From assembly GCA_963995525.1 (NCBI GenBank), contig OZ023214.1, positions 39,376,028 to 39,440,027 on the forward strand: DNA of 64,000 bases. The letters run 5' to 3'. Position 1 is the stretch's first letter; each line of letters starts with the position of its first letter. A program made the position numbers and the translations under genes. Source of the DNA: Escarpia spicata. Its lineage: Eukaryota; Annelida; Polychaeta; Sabellida; Siboglinidae. Shown here one piece after another: positions 12,508 through 24,389 of this stretch. The notes under the pieces were generated by a model. It was not told the DNA's origin. It was given only the letters and a program-made list of their open reading frames with translations, and did no database searches.

Positions 12508-12678
12508 ATGGCAAGCGCTTCAGAAAGAGTCCTCCTGCTTGCGACAGCCATTGGCCTGCTGCTGAATTGTTGTCATGGAGACGAACAGACAGCCTCGCAG
12601 CTTATATTGTTGAAAGACCTGCCACCAGGTGCTGACTTGAGCCATCCGCAGCATTTCAACATTCGCAGCAATTTCCAG
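12508..12678 (+). CDS. Exon 1 (coding) of a type I membrane protein: signal peptide and N-terminus
   Basis: Encodes 57 residues. ATG at 12508 (gtaggATGg) gives MASASERVLLLATAIGLLL, a signal peptide with likely cleavage around NCCHG|DEQTA. An in-frame ATG at 12466 would add 14 polar residues and is a poorer signal start. The exon ends ...NFQ|gttggt at 12678, phase 0, matching the phase-0 acceptor at 26252. I join five exons (12508-12678, 26252-26380, 28733-28895, 29124-29182, 30769-31878) into a 543-residue protein on phase agreement, protein order (signal, ectodomain, membrane helix, tail) and lack of competing frames. The family is not recognised. Intron 1 is about 13.6 kb. Confidence 0.65.
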
Positions 12679-12889
12679 GTTGGTTTAGACTCGTGGTACT
12701 TCACCTGTTGCATTATTTGCACCTGACGTCCAGACTGAGGCTGGCTTCAGTCCTATATGTTGTTTCCGTGGAGTGGAGACTGTTGGTGGAGACAGCATAG
12801 CAAGAAGAGTGAGGGAGAAAGAAAATGAGAACAGAAATTGAGGATCAGTATTGAGGTCAGCCTCTCCCCAGACATCGAGGGAAAAGAAG

Positions 12890-13020
12890 AAAAGAAGAAC
12901 TTCTCCTTCTGTCAGTGATCCAGTTCATTGCTGTCTTCACCCGCCTTCACTCCCCTGTCTGTGACTCTTGTTCTCCACTCCCCCCCCAAACCTGCCAAAT
13001 CTATCTTCACAAAGTCCTCC
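12890..13020 (-). mobile_element. RTE-like LINE, degenerate 3'-end fragment
   Basis: The minus strand gives broken reading frames with the pattern 'WxxxV/L...DL.G.GGEWRTRVTDRGV', like the C-terminal tail of the RTE-type ORFs elsewhere in this window ('R-R-G-R-P-x-L-x-W ... KRDLGRAG ... W'). A related fragment lies at 39880-40135. Boundaries are approximate. Confidence 0.45.
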
Positions 13021-13573
13021 CATCTGTAAATCTACATGCACGCATGTTAATATGCAAATATATATCCTTCACAATAAACAAAAAGAACAAGCGTGATATT
13101 GTATCTTGTACTCCCTTCGATGAACAAAATGCAAGTGGCAGAGAATTTTGAATGTTCTACTCTCATGATAGTCTGAGCGAAAGAACATGACTCGTTTTAA
13201 TAGTTACCGAATGGTCACTGTCTAATGAGATTATTTCCCTCGCAAAAACCAAGCCGGCATTGCATATCACAATTGCCAACTGTAATATATCTGTATGCAT
13301 ATTTTTGTTTTTAGAGTGGTTAGACTAGAAACTCAAAGGAATGTTGGGCATGATAGAATTAGTACCTCTCAAAGTTTGCTGAAAAGGGGACGTGTCCTTT
13401 TTGAAGCAGATAGTTGTTTCACACTAAAACATAACCTACACATGCTTTCAGGACATTGCATTGCAGGTTCAAGAAACCAGCAGAAACCAGTTTATGGACA
13501 TGTCATGGTGACCACTTAATTAAAGAATATTGCTATCTGTCACTGCACAATTCATTCACGTGAATTTGATATA

Positions 13574-16500
13574 CAGTAAACCTCGCCTAAGTCGGATTCA
13601 ATCGGACTGAGTGATTTAATACAAGTTATGCGAAAATCCGACTTAGCCGAAGATGACATATCCCAGTGCCAAAGTCTCCTCTCTAAAAGCCCTTATGTAA
13701 CTGTGAATAACCCTTGAATGTGACTGGATACTGCAGTAATTCTACATATGTTGATGTCCACAAGCAACATACAACATTATGCAGTATTAGAACAGTTTTG
13801 TGCTTCATTTTGGCATGAATCTCTAAGGTTATAGCTTAGTACTTATTATTTATTGCAAATGTCTGTCATCTTCTTCCCCTTTCTCCCTTGCAGGGTGAGG
13901 TCCACGTCACTTGATAGCTTCTTCTACTTTTATTATCAGTTCTTTCCACCTCTCTCTCTCATCCGCAATGGCCGTCCATTCATGGCTGTTCACGCCAGCC
14001 CTCCCCAGATCTCTTTTTATGCCGTCATTCCATCTCAGCCTTGGTCTTCCTCTCCTTCGTCTGCCACCCTCTTCTACTTTCCATGCTCTTTTCGTCAGTC
14101 TGTCACCCATTCTATGTACATGTCCCGCCCATCTCATTCTGTTACCGGTTACTTTCCTCTTTAGGTGTTTTTTCATTCCAATCTCCTCTCTCAATTCCTT
14201 CATCTTCCTTCTATCCTCTCTTGTTACTCTACCTATTCTTCTGACCCTGTTGTTTTCTGCTACCTGTAGTTTCTCCTCCTGTCTCTCTGTCAGTGGCAGT
14301 GTTCCCAATACATATATACAGGCTGGTACAACGCAGGCTTCCGACACTTTTCCTTTGAGTTGTTTCTTCAGTTTTCTGTCCCACATAATGCCTTCTACCC
14401 TCTTCCATGTTGCTGCTCCTGCTTGCACCCTCCTTGGTATTTCTTTAATACTCCTTCCATCCTCAAACACTGTACCACCCAGGTTTACAAAGATGTTCAC
14501 TTGTTTAATGGTCTTTCCGTCAACAACTACATGCAGATCTACCTATTGTTCACCTATCTACATTACTTCAGTCTTCTCCAGATTCATTTGGAGGCCGTGT
14601 TTTCTGAAGGTGTCACTCCATTCTTGCAATGCTTTCTGTAGTTCCTCTTTGTTATCAGCCACCACTGCTAGGTCATCTGCATACAGTATCTTCTTAAGTT
14701 CTTCCTGCACCGATATCTTTCCACTGATCAGGTTCATCACCATAATGAAAAGCAGGGGACTCAAGGCACTTCCCTGTCTGAGTCCTACTTCCACTCCAAA
14801 TTGTTCCGATGTTTCTCCTTTGACTCTCACTACCGCTGTTGTCTCCTTGTACATTTCCTCCACCATTCTGGCTTCTGCTTCTCCAACCTCCATCCATCTC
14901 ATGACTGCAAATGCGAGTTCTCTCGGCACGGTGTCAAATGCCTTTTCCAGATCTACAAAACCGAATGCTACATCTTTTTAAAATTCTCTCTTCTCGATAA
15001 TTTGTCTGATGGCAAACAATCCATCATCTGTTCCTCTCCCTTTCCTAAATCCCAGCTGATTCTCTCCGATTTTGCTCTCTACTGTAAGCCTCACCCTAGC
15101 ATCCAGTATCCTTTCCAACAATTTCAGGGCTTGGCTCAGTAATGTGATGCCTTTGTATCTCCCTGGGTCATGGATTTCCCCTTTTCCTTTCCATATCGGC
15201 ACAATCACTCCTCTTCACCACTCTGCTGGTATCTCTCCTGCTGTGAAGCACACATTAAACAGCCTCGTCAGCCACTTGACTCCAACTAGTCTGTTTGCTT
15301 TCACTATTTCCACTGAGAGTTCATCCACTCCTACAGCCTTTCCTGTTTTCATCTTCTTTACTGCTTTCTCCACCTCTTCTTCTGTTATTGTCCTCACCTC
15401 CAGCTCTCTCCTTACAGTATGAGGTATCTCTATCTCATATTCTTCCTCCGGATTTAATAGTTACTTGAAGTACTTCTCCCAAAAACCCAGCACTTGTTTT
15501 GCTCCAGTGACCAGTGTCCCGTCACTTCTCTTCATTGCTGATGTTCAAATAGTATCTTTGCTGTCTCTGTCTCTATCCCTGGCAAGTTTGAAGATCAGTT
15601 TTTTCCCTCCATCTTCTTCAGTCCTATCACATAATTCCTGCTGATTTTCATCTCTTGCTTTAGCAACTGCCTTATTTGCTGCCTTATTTGCTGCATTCGT
15701 CTTCTCTCGGTACTTCTGCTTCAACCTTGTCTTTTCTTCCAAACACTTCAGTGCCTCCTTTTTTTCTCGTATTGCTTGTTCAACTTCCTGGTTCCACCAC
15801 CACTGTTCTTTCTTCTTTCAACTTTGTGTGGGCTTTCCTGATGTTCACCCACATATCTCCTCAGCTGTTCTAACAAAGCCCTCCTTAAGTGCTTTCCACT
15901 CTGATCCCACATTCTCCCTTTGTTCTTGGAGTAGCCTGAACTTCCTTTCTACTTCAGTTTTGTATTGGGCCATCACCTCTCCTTCACATTTCCACCATTT
16001 GATTACCTGTCTTTGTTTCCTCCTTCTCTGTTTGCGTCTTCCTAACCACATTTCATAAACCAATGGTTTATGTTGGCTCGTTATGTGCTCTCCTGCCAGA
16101 ACTTTGCAGTCCCTAACCTTGTTCAACTGGCTGCTTCTAACAATCAGCAGATCTATCTCTGTTCTGTTGTTTCCACTTCTGTATGTGATCTTGTGTGATT
16201 CCTTCTTCTGGAAGAAGGAGTTTACCACCACTAGTTGATTTCTGCCTAGCATCTCGACCAGATCTTGTCCCTCTCTGTTTCTCGTTCCATATCCGTACTT
16301 TCCTAAGGTCTCCTCACTGTTCTGTCTCTTTCCTACATGTGCATTTAGACCACCTGCCACAACCAGCATTGTCTCTGGCTCCACATGCCCAATAACTTCT
16401 TCCAGGTTGTTTCGGAATGCATCCTTGTCTTCTTGAGTTCTCCCTGATTTTTTATTTCATATGGTACATATACTCCAAGCAACCAAGTGATTTGGTTGAA

Positions 16501-16695
16501 TACTTCGATCCGACTTAGGCGAGGAAAAACATCTCGGATCAAATGGACCGACTCAGTTATTCCGAGTTAGGCGAAGATCCGACTTAGACAAAGATTTCTA
16601 TGGGCAATTAATTACAAATCAAACGTTCCTCGGAATTCTGTCTGAGTTGAGCAAAGATCCAACTTAGGTGAATCCGACTTAGGCGAGGTTTACTG
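13574..16695. mobile_element. Terminal-inverted-repeat element (pogo/Tigger-like) carrying a nested LINE
   Basis: 27-bp perfect terminal inverted repeats start cagtaaacctcgcctaagtc at 13574 and end with the complement at 16695. Both sides are flanked by TA (13572-13573 and 16696-16697), the target duplication of Tc1/mariner/pogo elements. Sub-terminal copies of the tccgacttaggcga motif occur near 13638-13650, 16508-16525 and 16570-16590. No transposase is visible: the element-specific sequence is roughly 13574-13850 and 16500-16695, and the middle is a LINE in reverse orientation. It is therefore a non-autonomous MITE-like copy. Assignment to pogo/Tigger rests on the CAGT start and TA duplication only. 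Confidence 0.8.
13850..16500 (-). mobile_element. RTE-like non-LTR retrotransposon, 5'-truncated, inactivated mainly by in-frame stops
   Basis: Minus-strand ORF with the C-terminal part of an APE-type endonuclease (GGLNAHVG near 16330, TSQHKPLV near 16080), a reverse transcriptase (FRKGRGT, VDLEKAFDTVP, GLRQGSALSPLLF, YADD at 14683-14672) and a C-terminal tail (RMRWAGHVHRM, RRRRGRPRLRW). From about 16430 to 13907 the pieces share one reading frame and are broken by roughly eight stops; one shift lies in an A-run near 16445. The first endonuclease motif has Gly where the family has the catalytic Asp (GDLN to GGLN). The 5' part of the endonuclease is missing. It is inserted in the TIR element at 13574-16695 and its 3' end lies near 13850. 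Plus-strand open frames over it are shadows. Confidence 0.85.
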
Positions 16696-18035
16696 TATAT
16701 TTGTGCACATTGACCTTTTTTACGCTGATTTGTTCTACTGTTATTACAAATGTGTCATAGTCTTGATGCACATTACATGATGTTTGCCAAAATATCCTTA
16801 TGTGACTTCCTTAGAATCAAGGAATGTTACACGATACTTCACAAATTGTTAAGGCATAGAAACTCAGAAAATGTTTGGTAAATAATTAAAATGTTAAATA
16901 CTGTTATGCAGCTACTATTTCATCAAAAGTTAATCAAATTCCATACCATGATGAAATTGATCTTTAAAATACTGTAGAATTATCTGACGTAATGCAGAAT
17001 TTACAAACAATAAATGAAAATTTGTGATTTAATGTGGTTAGTGATAACAATATGCTTCTATCCACATGTACTGTTTATTTTCTGCAGTGTATACAATTTA
17101 TTGGGGCTCTGATTTTTAAATATTATTAAAGTATTTAGTTAAAGTGGTTGTTTTACCATTACTCTACTGCAAAGTTTCAGTTGATATGTTCAGTTCAGAA
17201 ATATTATTATTAAGTTGGTAGATAATATTATATTTATGAAAAAGGAAAGAGGAACTGAGGTCAAGCGTAAGGCGAATTAAGAAAGGGAGAGGGAGGACAG
17301 AACACGAGAAGAACATACAGTAAGTGAAAGGCAGAAATGGGTAAATGTTACAAAAGGGAAATAAAATACAGCAATTAATGTAGAAAGAGAACGAAGCCCA
17401 GAAGACAGGAAACAGAACAACACGAAGGGAGAAAATACCAAACAAAAATGGCAGGAGAAAAAGCAGATAGTTAAAGCAAAAGGTTATACAGGGGAATAGA
17501 GTAAAGGAGAAATGTAGGGATGCAGACAGGCAAGGGTTAAAGAGGAAATTGGTAGGAAGGAAGATGTCAGCAACACAATTGTTTCTGGAGATTTGATAGG
17601 AAACAAGATGTCTTATGCAGTAAGCTCATGAATGGCGCATTTACCATGTAGCATAAAAAATGCACCAGTAGTCATAATTAATTGTCTTGTTCTGGTTGGC
17701 TAAATGCAAAATATTGCATTTGTGTGCCCAAATTGAATTGTGCTGTAGCTGTGAAATCAACTGTAGCACATAAATGGCGCGTTTCTCGCCCGCTTAACTT
17801 GGTCTTTTAGTGGGCAGGGATTGAATTCCCTGGTTCCACCAAACATTGTTGATGTGTCAAAAACTCTGTGAATGTTTAGTGGAAACAAGGTAGAAACAAA
17901 TTATTATTTTAACTAGCAGGAACAGGTATCATTTTTTTGAAACAAAAGCAAGAAATGCTAGTTTGGTAATGAGCCAAACAATTTATTTATTAATCTTGTA
18001 TTCTATATATTTAAAATCAAAACCTGAGTCATGTT
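16696..18035. other. Intron 1 DNA with a purine-rich tract
   Basis: No exon seen. From about 17230 to 17580 the plus strand is strongly biased to A and G (runs of gaaaggaaagagg, gggagagggagg, aggaaggaag) with few pyrimidines, unlike the flanks. It is not a simple repeat. The mirrored minus-strand open frame is a by-product. Confidence 0.5.
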
Positions 18036-18039
18036 TCCA

Positions 18040-18130
18040 TGCATGAATGAATGAATGAAAGGTTTATTCAAAGTGTTGGCAACAGTAACAATATACACCA
18101 TGCAAGGCAATCAAGTTTAACTCTTATTCA
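18040..18130 (-). mobile_element. Probable 3' end of a LINE or SINE (AATAAA plus ATTC repeats), reverse orientation
   Basis: On the minus strand the sequence reads ...aataaacctttcattcattcattcatg, with the end at about 18043. A poly(A)-like signal followed by a short (ATTC)n tail is typical of CR1/L2-type 3' ends. No coding remnant is visible to the right, so the length is uncertain. Confidence 0.35.
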
Positions 18131-20445
18131 AGCTAAAATGACAATTTACAATGTTTGAAAGGGGTAAATATGAAGTCGTTGACTTTTATTTAATGCAGCG
18201 TATGTTTTACAATGGCTGTGCTTGCCCCTGATATAAAGCAGTTTACAAACTTCAGTTACACTTTAAATAATTGCCAACAAAGTTATACATTAATGTTTTA
18301 GAATTAAACTCCATAGAATACTTGTTCATGTGTTGCTGTGAACAGTGGTCATAGTGAGGTTTTCATAACAGTAACTAATAATTATGTATTATTTCCTGTT
18401 CTCTAATAATTATTATTGACACATTGAACTAGTTTTTAAGGATAAGCAATCCTGCAAATTAAGCTGTCATTTTCTGACATGATGTAAAATGTAATGTTAT
18501 GTTTTTATGTTTAATTTTTTTTTTTAATGTGCAAATTAAATATGATCCAGTTAACCGCCTGAACGTCATGACATCAATGGGGGTAGGAACGTCTGGATGC
18601 TAACAACGGTTTTGTTTTTCATTTAACCTCTATTATGTGCCTGTTCTTTCCCTTACTAAACTGGCAAAAGTCTGCCATTTTGTTTAGTCAAACCTACTGT
18701 GATTGAGCCAAATTTAACATTTCATATTTTTGTGGTTGTGGAATGGTTGGTATGAGCCTAAGTTGTGAGTAGATGTTATCTCACACAGAGCAAAGACAGT
18801 GTTCCGTGTCATGTGGGAGTTGATTCGCTAGTATTAACTCCACTTGCGAGTGTTGTGACCTTGCATTGACTCTGGTCTAATTGAGTTAGCTTCTCTCGCT
18901 GGCCGGGCATCAGAAGTGTCGAGGCGTGATACATCGCACTCCTGCATCAAGTGCTGCCACTAAGTGGCCACAACTTAATTACGTGCCGTCGTTAGAACGT
19001 AGCCGTTCGATTCGCTAGTACCAATGCTGGGGGCAGTTGTACAACATTTACAAGATTGCACCGTGTCCTACGTGGCTGTTGGACAGGGTTGTCAACTGAT
19101 TACTGATGGTCCTATTTTTTATATAATGTTTTACATGTGAGGCTTTTTAAACTAATGGGATACGTTTTGTGTTGAAAAATCAATTTATGGTGTGTTATTC
19201 ACATCCTTGTTAGATTCTCTAGAGTTTCGAACAGTGACAAAAAATGATTGATGAAGTGACCAGTGCAGAAAGCATTTGCAACATGGACAGACACACTTAA
19301 AAACCCTGTTTTCTTTAATTTTGAAATTCAGGCATTATATCATTTAACAGTTTTCAGTACAACAATATACACTTAGCTCAACACTTAGATTACTTTTGTG
19401 TCTGTAATCCACAAATTTGATTTATAAGTTTCAAATCTGTCATTTCATTTGTGAGGGGTTATGCCAGGGGATTTTGTGTTGAGAAGTTTATCCAGGGTGG
19501 TTAGTTTGGGGTTTATCCAAGAGGGGTTATCTCCATACTGTGTGGTGATCGCTCCATGTTAAGGCTTGTCTGAGTGGTTTATCCGCCGTGAGAGGTTATG
19601 TCCAGGTTGGATTTGTTTTTGCGGGATTTTGTCCATGTTAACCATCCATCTTCCTTGAGATGTCACACTGTTCATTTCTATAAGAGTGATTTCGCTGAGT
19701 GAGCAAATATGAAATCTATACTAAACGTTAGGCGGCGGTAACTGCATTTACCAAGTACACGTGTACAGTACATGCCCACCTCATAGACATCTGAACGACA
19801 TTTTATTCCTCGGCTATTGGGAGTATCCCAGAAGTAATCTGTCAGACCTACGACAGTGATTGTGTGCGGGAATCTCAGCGGTGATGAGTCTGTGCGTGTG
19901 CCATATGCAGATTGTCTCAAGTTTGTCCCAGACTGCTTTCTGGGAATCTGCCGTGATTTTTGCAGTTTTTCTGGTTAATTGTTGACTGCCAAGCCATGCC
20001 TCAGGCTCTTATCATGTCAAAGCCAATGTCTGGTTGTTCTACGGTGAACTTGTTCCGTCTGCCAGAGTTGATACTCGACGATAGGACAAGTCTGTTTGTA
20101 CGGTGGTTGAAATGCTCTGTTAGCCAGAATTAGTACTGGTGGTAATTATTAGCAGGAATTTTGTTGAATCGGTGGTCTTATATGTTGAATGATTAATGAA
20201 TCAAACATCAAAGGGCCTTAGGTTAAACCAAACAGCCACTGCAATGTCGCCAATATTTAGAGCATGTTCAGAATCTTACTGTATTGTTTACAATTTGAAC
20301 ATTTCAAGGTCAAAATGTTCAAACTGTGAACATTGCTTCAGGTTAATTAATTACAATTTGGTGTGCAGTGTAACTTCAATACATTTATTATAGTATTAAG
20401 AACATTATATTAAAATACTATGAACAGACAGCCTTGGTTTAGGGG
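18130..20445. other. Intron 1 DNA with a short degenerate tandem repeat
   Basis: No exon seen. At 19450-19640 a loose 16-20 bp unit like gaggggttatgtccagg recurs about eight times with much variation. Similar units occur at about 24475-24570 and, inverted, at 24020-24100, so the motif is dispersed in this intron. Confidence 0.45.
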
Positions 20446-20479
20446 ATGTATCATAATAGCAATGAGTTTTATATGCATA

Positions 20480-20545
20480 TACACGCACGCACACACACAT
20501 GCACACACCTACACGCACACATGCACACACGCACACATGCACAAA
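20480..20545. repeat. (CA)n-type microsatellite with ACGC and ATGC variants
   Basis: Alternating acac, acgc and acatgc steps. The overlapping frames rich in HTH or CVC repeats are artefacts. Confidence 0.9.
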
Positions 20546-20725
20546 GACAGACAGACACTGGCATCCATAAGCTCAATGTGACAGTTTCCACAGAACTGTG
20601 TACCTTGTGGAACTCTGTAGAGTTCTGCTGGGACTGCGATTTCCTGTTGAGTATTGGGTCAGGACATCCAGGATTGGTGCGCAATAAACACAATTAGAGA
20701 TCCGCTTGTAATGGGAAGCATGTTG

Positions 20726-20920
20726 GCATTGTTTGTATCTAGAGCATTGGATAATTCTGGTGGATTTCTGTGATGAATATTCTTTGTGCAGTAATTGTAG
20801 CATTGCTTAATGCTTCCCAGACAAACCAAGATTGTGTTTTATTAAACAAGTCTGTTGGGGTGAAGTGGCATGTTCTGTGAACAGTCCTATAGACTGGATA
20901 CAATGTTATATAATATACAT
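20726..20920 (+). mobile_element. SINE copy 3 (degenerate, 5'-truncated)
   Basis: Alignable by eye to the copies at 41298-41572 and 61610-61925. Shared in order: ctggtgga, ttctgtg-gaata, tttgtgca-taa-tg-agca, gct-aatg-ttccca, caagtctg, aagtg, acagtcct and a final ctggatacaatg-tata. It lacks a clear tRNA-like head. It is followed at once by an (AT)n run. Confidence 0.6.
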
Positions 20921-20934
20921 ATATATATATATAC

Positions 20935-20985
<51 letters not shown>

Positions 20986-21010
20986 TTATTTTATTATATA
21001 ATATATGAAT
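20918..21010. repeat. (AT)n microsatellite
   Basis: Runs of atatat broken by c and g, directly after the SINE copy. Confidence 0.9.
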
Positions 21011-21312
21011 ACATATTTTCTGTCTCTTATAGCAGATATACCAGAACATGTGTGATTGTGTGTAGATCTGGTTATTCACCCTCTTGATTCTGTCAATCCA
21101 AGCTTGTTTTGAATCACGTTTACATTTTCTGCCACAAATTACAAGTATGTCACTACTTATGTCTCAATCCTACTTGTACTTGCCATAATAATATGTCAGA
21201 AAGAAAATTGTGTAATAAAAACATAATTACGTTGTGGTTTTATTTGGTCAGCAGGCTTAGAATGTTGCCAAACAGACACCCTATGAATATATATATATAT
21301 ATACACTGTTGT

Positions 21313-21802
21313 AACAGTTTTCTCCACAATACAGTGAATACACCTTATTATTCTTATTCACCGATGTATCCATTCTTCTGAATGGCAGCCAAACACACAG
21401 GCCAGACTAATCAATCACTATCAAGACAAGGAAACTGTCCAAGTTCATTTGGTGATCTTTTTCTTAACCATGTAATTTATGGTCGAACTGTCTTTTTTAA
21501 ATGGATGGAAGTGATAAACATACAGATACGCACGCACGCACGCATGCACGCACGCACGCACACGCACGCACACATAATATATGTATACACATAATATATA
21601 TGTATGTATATATATATATAATGTGTGTGTATATATATATATATACATATATATCACTATCAATATAATATATGTATATATTATATTGATAGTGATTGAT
21701 TAGTCTGGCCTGTGTGTTTGGCTGCCATTCAGAAGAATGGATACACCAGTGAATAAGAATAATAATGTGTATTCACTGTACATGTATTGTGCTGGAGAAA
21801 AC
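21313..21802. repeat. Inverted duplication, arms about 115 bp, around a microsatellite-rich spacer
   Basis: The left arm (21313-21424) and right arm (21686-21802) are reverse complements. The inner 59 bp, ending at 21424 and starting at 21686, is identical. The outer part differs by a few substitutions and two small gaps. The roughly 260-bp spacer holds ACGC/ACAC and AT microsatellites. At the right junction a second perfect palindrome (21653-21672 with 21677-21696, 4-nt loop) reuses the same 'atcactatcaa' edge. The small number of differences means this is a recent foldback, inverted duplication or assembly artefact. Confidence 0.85.
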
Positions 21803-21809
21803 AGTTTGC

Positions 21810-24140
21810 AGAACCTAGATTGAGGAGTATCCCTGGAGTAACACCAGCTCCATTTTCTTTATCAAACTAACAATTACTTAACAACGTGGCTGACATTAAA
21901 GTGTTCTCCTAACACCTGGGTGTCACTAGCCATTTGACATTGTGTTTTGAGACAGCCATGAGCAGTGTTCTGAGCAGCTGATACTAATTGCAGTGTCAGT
22001 ATTGCTAGACTTGTGTAATGAGATTGTAAACTTCATTAAAATAAACATCAAAGAGTCGATGGGTACTAAAAATGTATACTTAATAAATTATATCAGAACA
22101 AAGGTAATCATGTTAGCCTTATGCATTGCAATTAAGATACATTGATAATAAATATTAACACATTAAAAGCCTTTGTAGTGCAAGGCCAGAGCTGAATGTA
22201 TTTATATAGGTGCAAAACAATGGTAAAGTGTGCGGAAATGTATCTAGTGAAAATAATTATTACTATTACTAATATATAACTATAACAAGCAAAGTTACAA
22301 GTACACTGTTCCACAAATTATTAGCATGTATTTATATGTTGCACTTAATACTATAACACACATAACATGTATTATTGCATTGTATTAACAACAGTATTTA
22401 TTATCATGTTACGATACTACCTGCAAAATTGCAGTTAATAAGCATGTAGCTTTTTTGCAAATTATTTAAAGCGGGACATTGAAGTTAATTGAGTTAAAAA
22501 TGGCCAGTTCGTTACTTTCCGGGTGTTTTCCTGCTTTTGGCCAGTCCAGCCAGTTTTTACTAGCTCTAATAGTACATTACACTCATCGGTCAGAATTAAC
22601 ATTGTAATGTCAGAACGCAATGCACTGCAAGTCTTGTACAATTGTACTAAGTTACGTAAATCTCCATCTAATATTCCCGTACAAATGCATGGTCTGCTGC
22701 ATTATTTTTAATTTACGCCAAGCAGTAACAATTTGTTCCAGCAGTTTTGCTATATTAGAAGCCAGCACCCACTCAAAGTGCTTTTTATATATGCTAAACC
22801 CATTTTTTAAATATAAACTTATACCTTTAAATGTGCATTGTTGTCAAACGTTATTGCATTTATTTATTTGTTATGATTCCATCTACCTCTAACCAGTAGA
22901 AATCACATGTATCCCCTGATGACGTCAATGAATATTAGCAGCACTTTCTCAGCCCATGCTATCACCGCATTCTGAATGTGTTCACCGCACACAACCACCC
23001 TTATGCCAAGAGGTTTGACCACTAGACGGATGCGCACAACATAGATTGCCCAAGATTAGCGGATGATCCTGCACTATTCATGTTGGTCGATTTAGCACAT
23101 TGTGTCGTGTCTTGCTAAATCACTTAAGATACGCCCAATTGTGGAGGTGCAGCTCTAACTTGGCATGCATTATTAACAGCCTTTGTGACCTGTTACAGTG
23201 TCCTGCTGACTTCAATAAAGGCCGGCTCAGGAGGCGCTCATTGAAGATTCAGGAGGCCTCTAGCACACATAACCAGCGGCATCAGATGAGGCTTTTATGC
23301 GGTTTATGCGTTTCTGTTTTGGGAGGAAGATGTTTACGTAATGTGTGAAAAAGTTGTGAGGTAATAGATCCTAAATGTATGCATAGAAGTATTGTGGTCT
23401 CCAAAATATAAGTAACAACCACTGAGGGTCAAGGTAGCACAGTTGTAAAGAACTCAGAATTTTCACTGACTGTAGAATTAATGTAGAAGCAGAATCCAGA
23501 ATGCAACATATGTTTACACAAAAACTACGAAAGTCTGCAGTCCAAACTGTTTGCAATAACAGAAAACCCAGTCTGTAGGGCTTCATTGAACCCACAGTTG
23601 TCGTGTCCTTGATCGAGGTTGTGTACAGTAGGACAGAAGTCTTTGTGCCATAGTAAATTACAAGATAGACTGCAGGGTCATAACTGATATGTAGTATTAT
23701 GTACTCAAAATAATATCCCTTAAACATGTAATTACACAGCACCTTAATCCTCTGGAGCCTGAGCTTAGAAGTGCAGCAACCTAGAATCGTTAAGCGTGAA
23801 ATCATTTACAGAGATTTGCAAAAATCATCATCGGAATGATGTCCACTGAGGATATACTGTGGAAATATGATTACAAATATATGATGGAAAAGTCAGTCAT
23901 CCAGATTACACACAATAACACAAAAGCCTTTTCTACAGGGGTCTAGTAGTTCAGTGCCAGAATTCTGAAGTTTTCAATCCAGAATATAGGCAGTAAGACA
24001 TCAAAATGAAGAGTGTAGGATGAAAACCCCCTCGACAAAACCATTCATGGATATAATCCTTCAGGACACGACCCTTCACAGACATGACCTCTCATGGGCA
24101 AATTCAGCAGGGACAAAAACTCTTAAGAGGTGGAATTATA
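21810..24140. other. Intron 1 DNA, no recognisable feature
   Basis: AT-rich, no supportable exon. Short frames (for example 23371-23805 minus) have no recognisable protein features. Confidence 0.45.
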
Positions 24141-24156
24141 AACAGTTAGCTAGATC

Positions 24157-24332
24157 AAATCAAAAACTTTCATTTTGCATATCCAAAATGTATTTTACCT
24201 GGTAAAGGCTTTCGTCGAACGTATCACGTTGACTTTATCAGTAACGATGATGTCATCGTATACGTGAGGCAGTTCGAAAACCTTTCCCAGGTAAAATACG
24301 TTTTGGATATACAAAATGAACATTTTTGATTT
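24157..24332. repeat. Foldback sequence with 58-bp arms
   Basis: 24157-24214 and 24275-24332 are inverted copies, 52 of 58 positions matching, separated by a 60-bp loop that itself contains a short inverted match (cgtatcacgt / acgtgagg). A perfect 12-bp direct repeat ttagctagatca lies at 24146-24157 and 24374-24385 and could be a target duplication of a roughly 216-bp MITE, but the right arm ends 41 bp before it. RNA from this intron would form a long hairpin. Confidence 0.75.
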
Positions 24333-24389
24333 AAAAAAGAACTATCAAGAATGTTCAGTAATTTTAATTAAAATTAGCTAGATCATTAG

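Noticed and set aside
13911..14981. 356-codon plus-strand ORF
   Set aside because: Shadow of the minus-strand RTE-like reverse transcriptase; Ser/Phe-rich low-information peptide with no domain.
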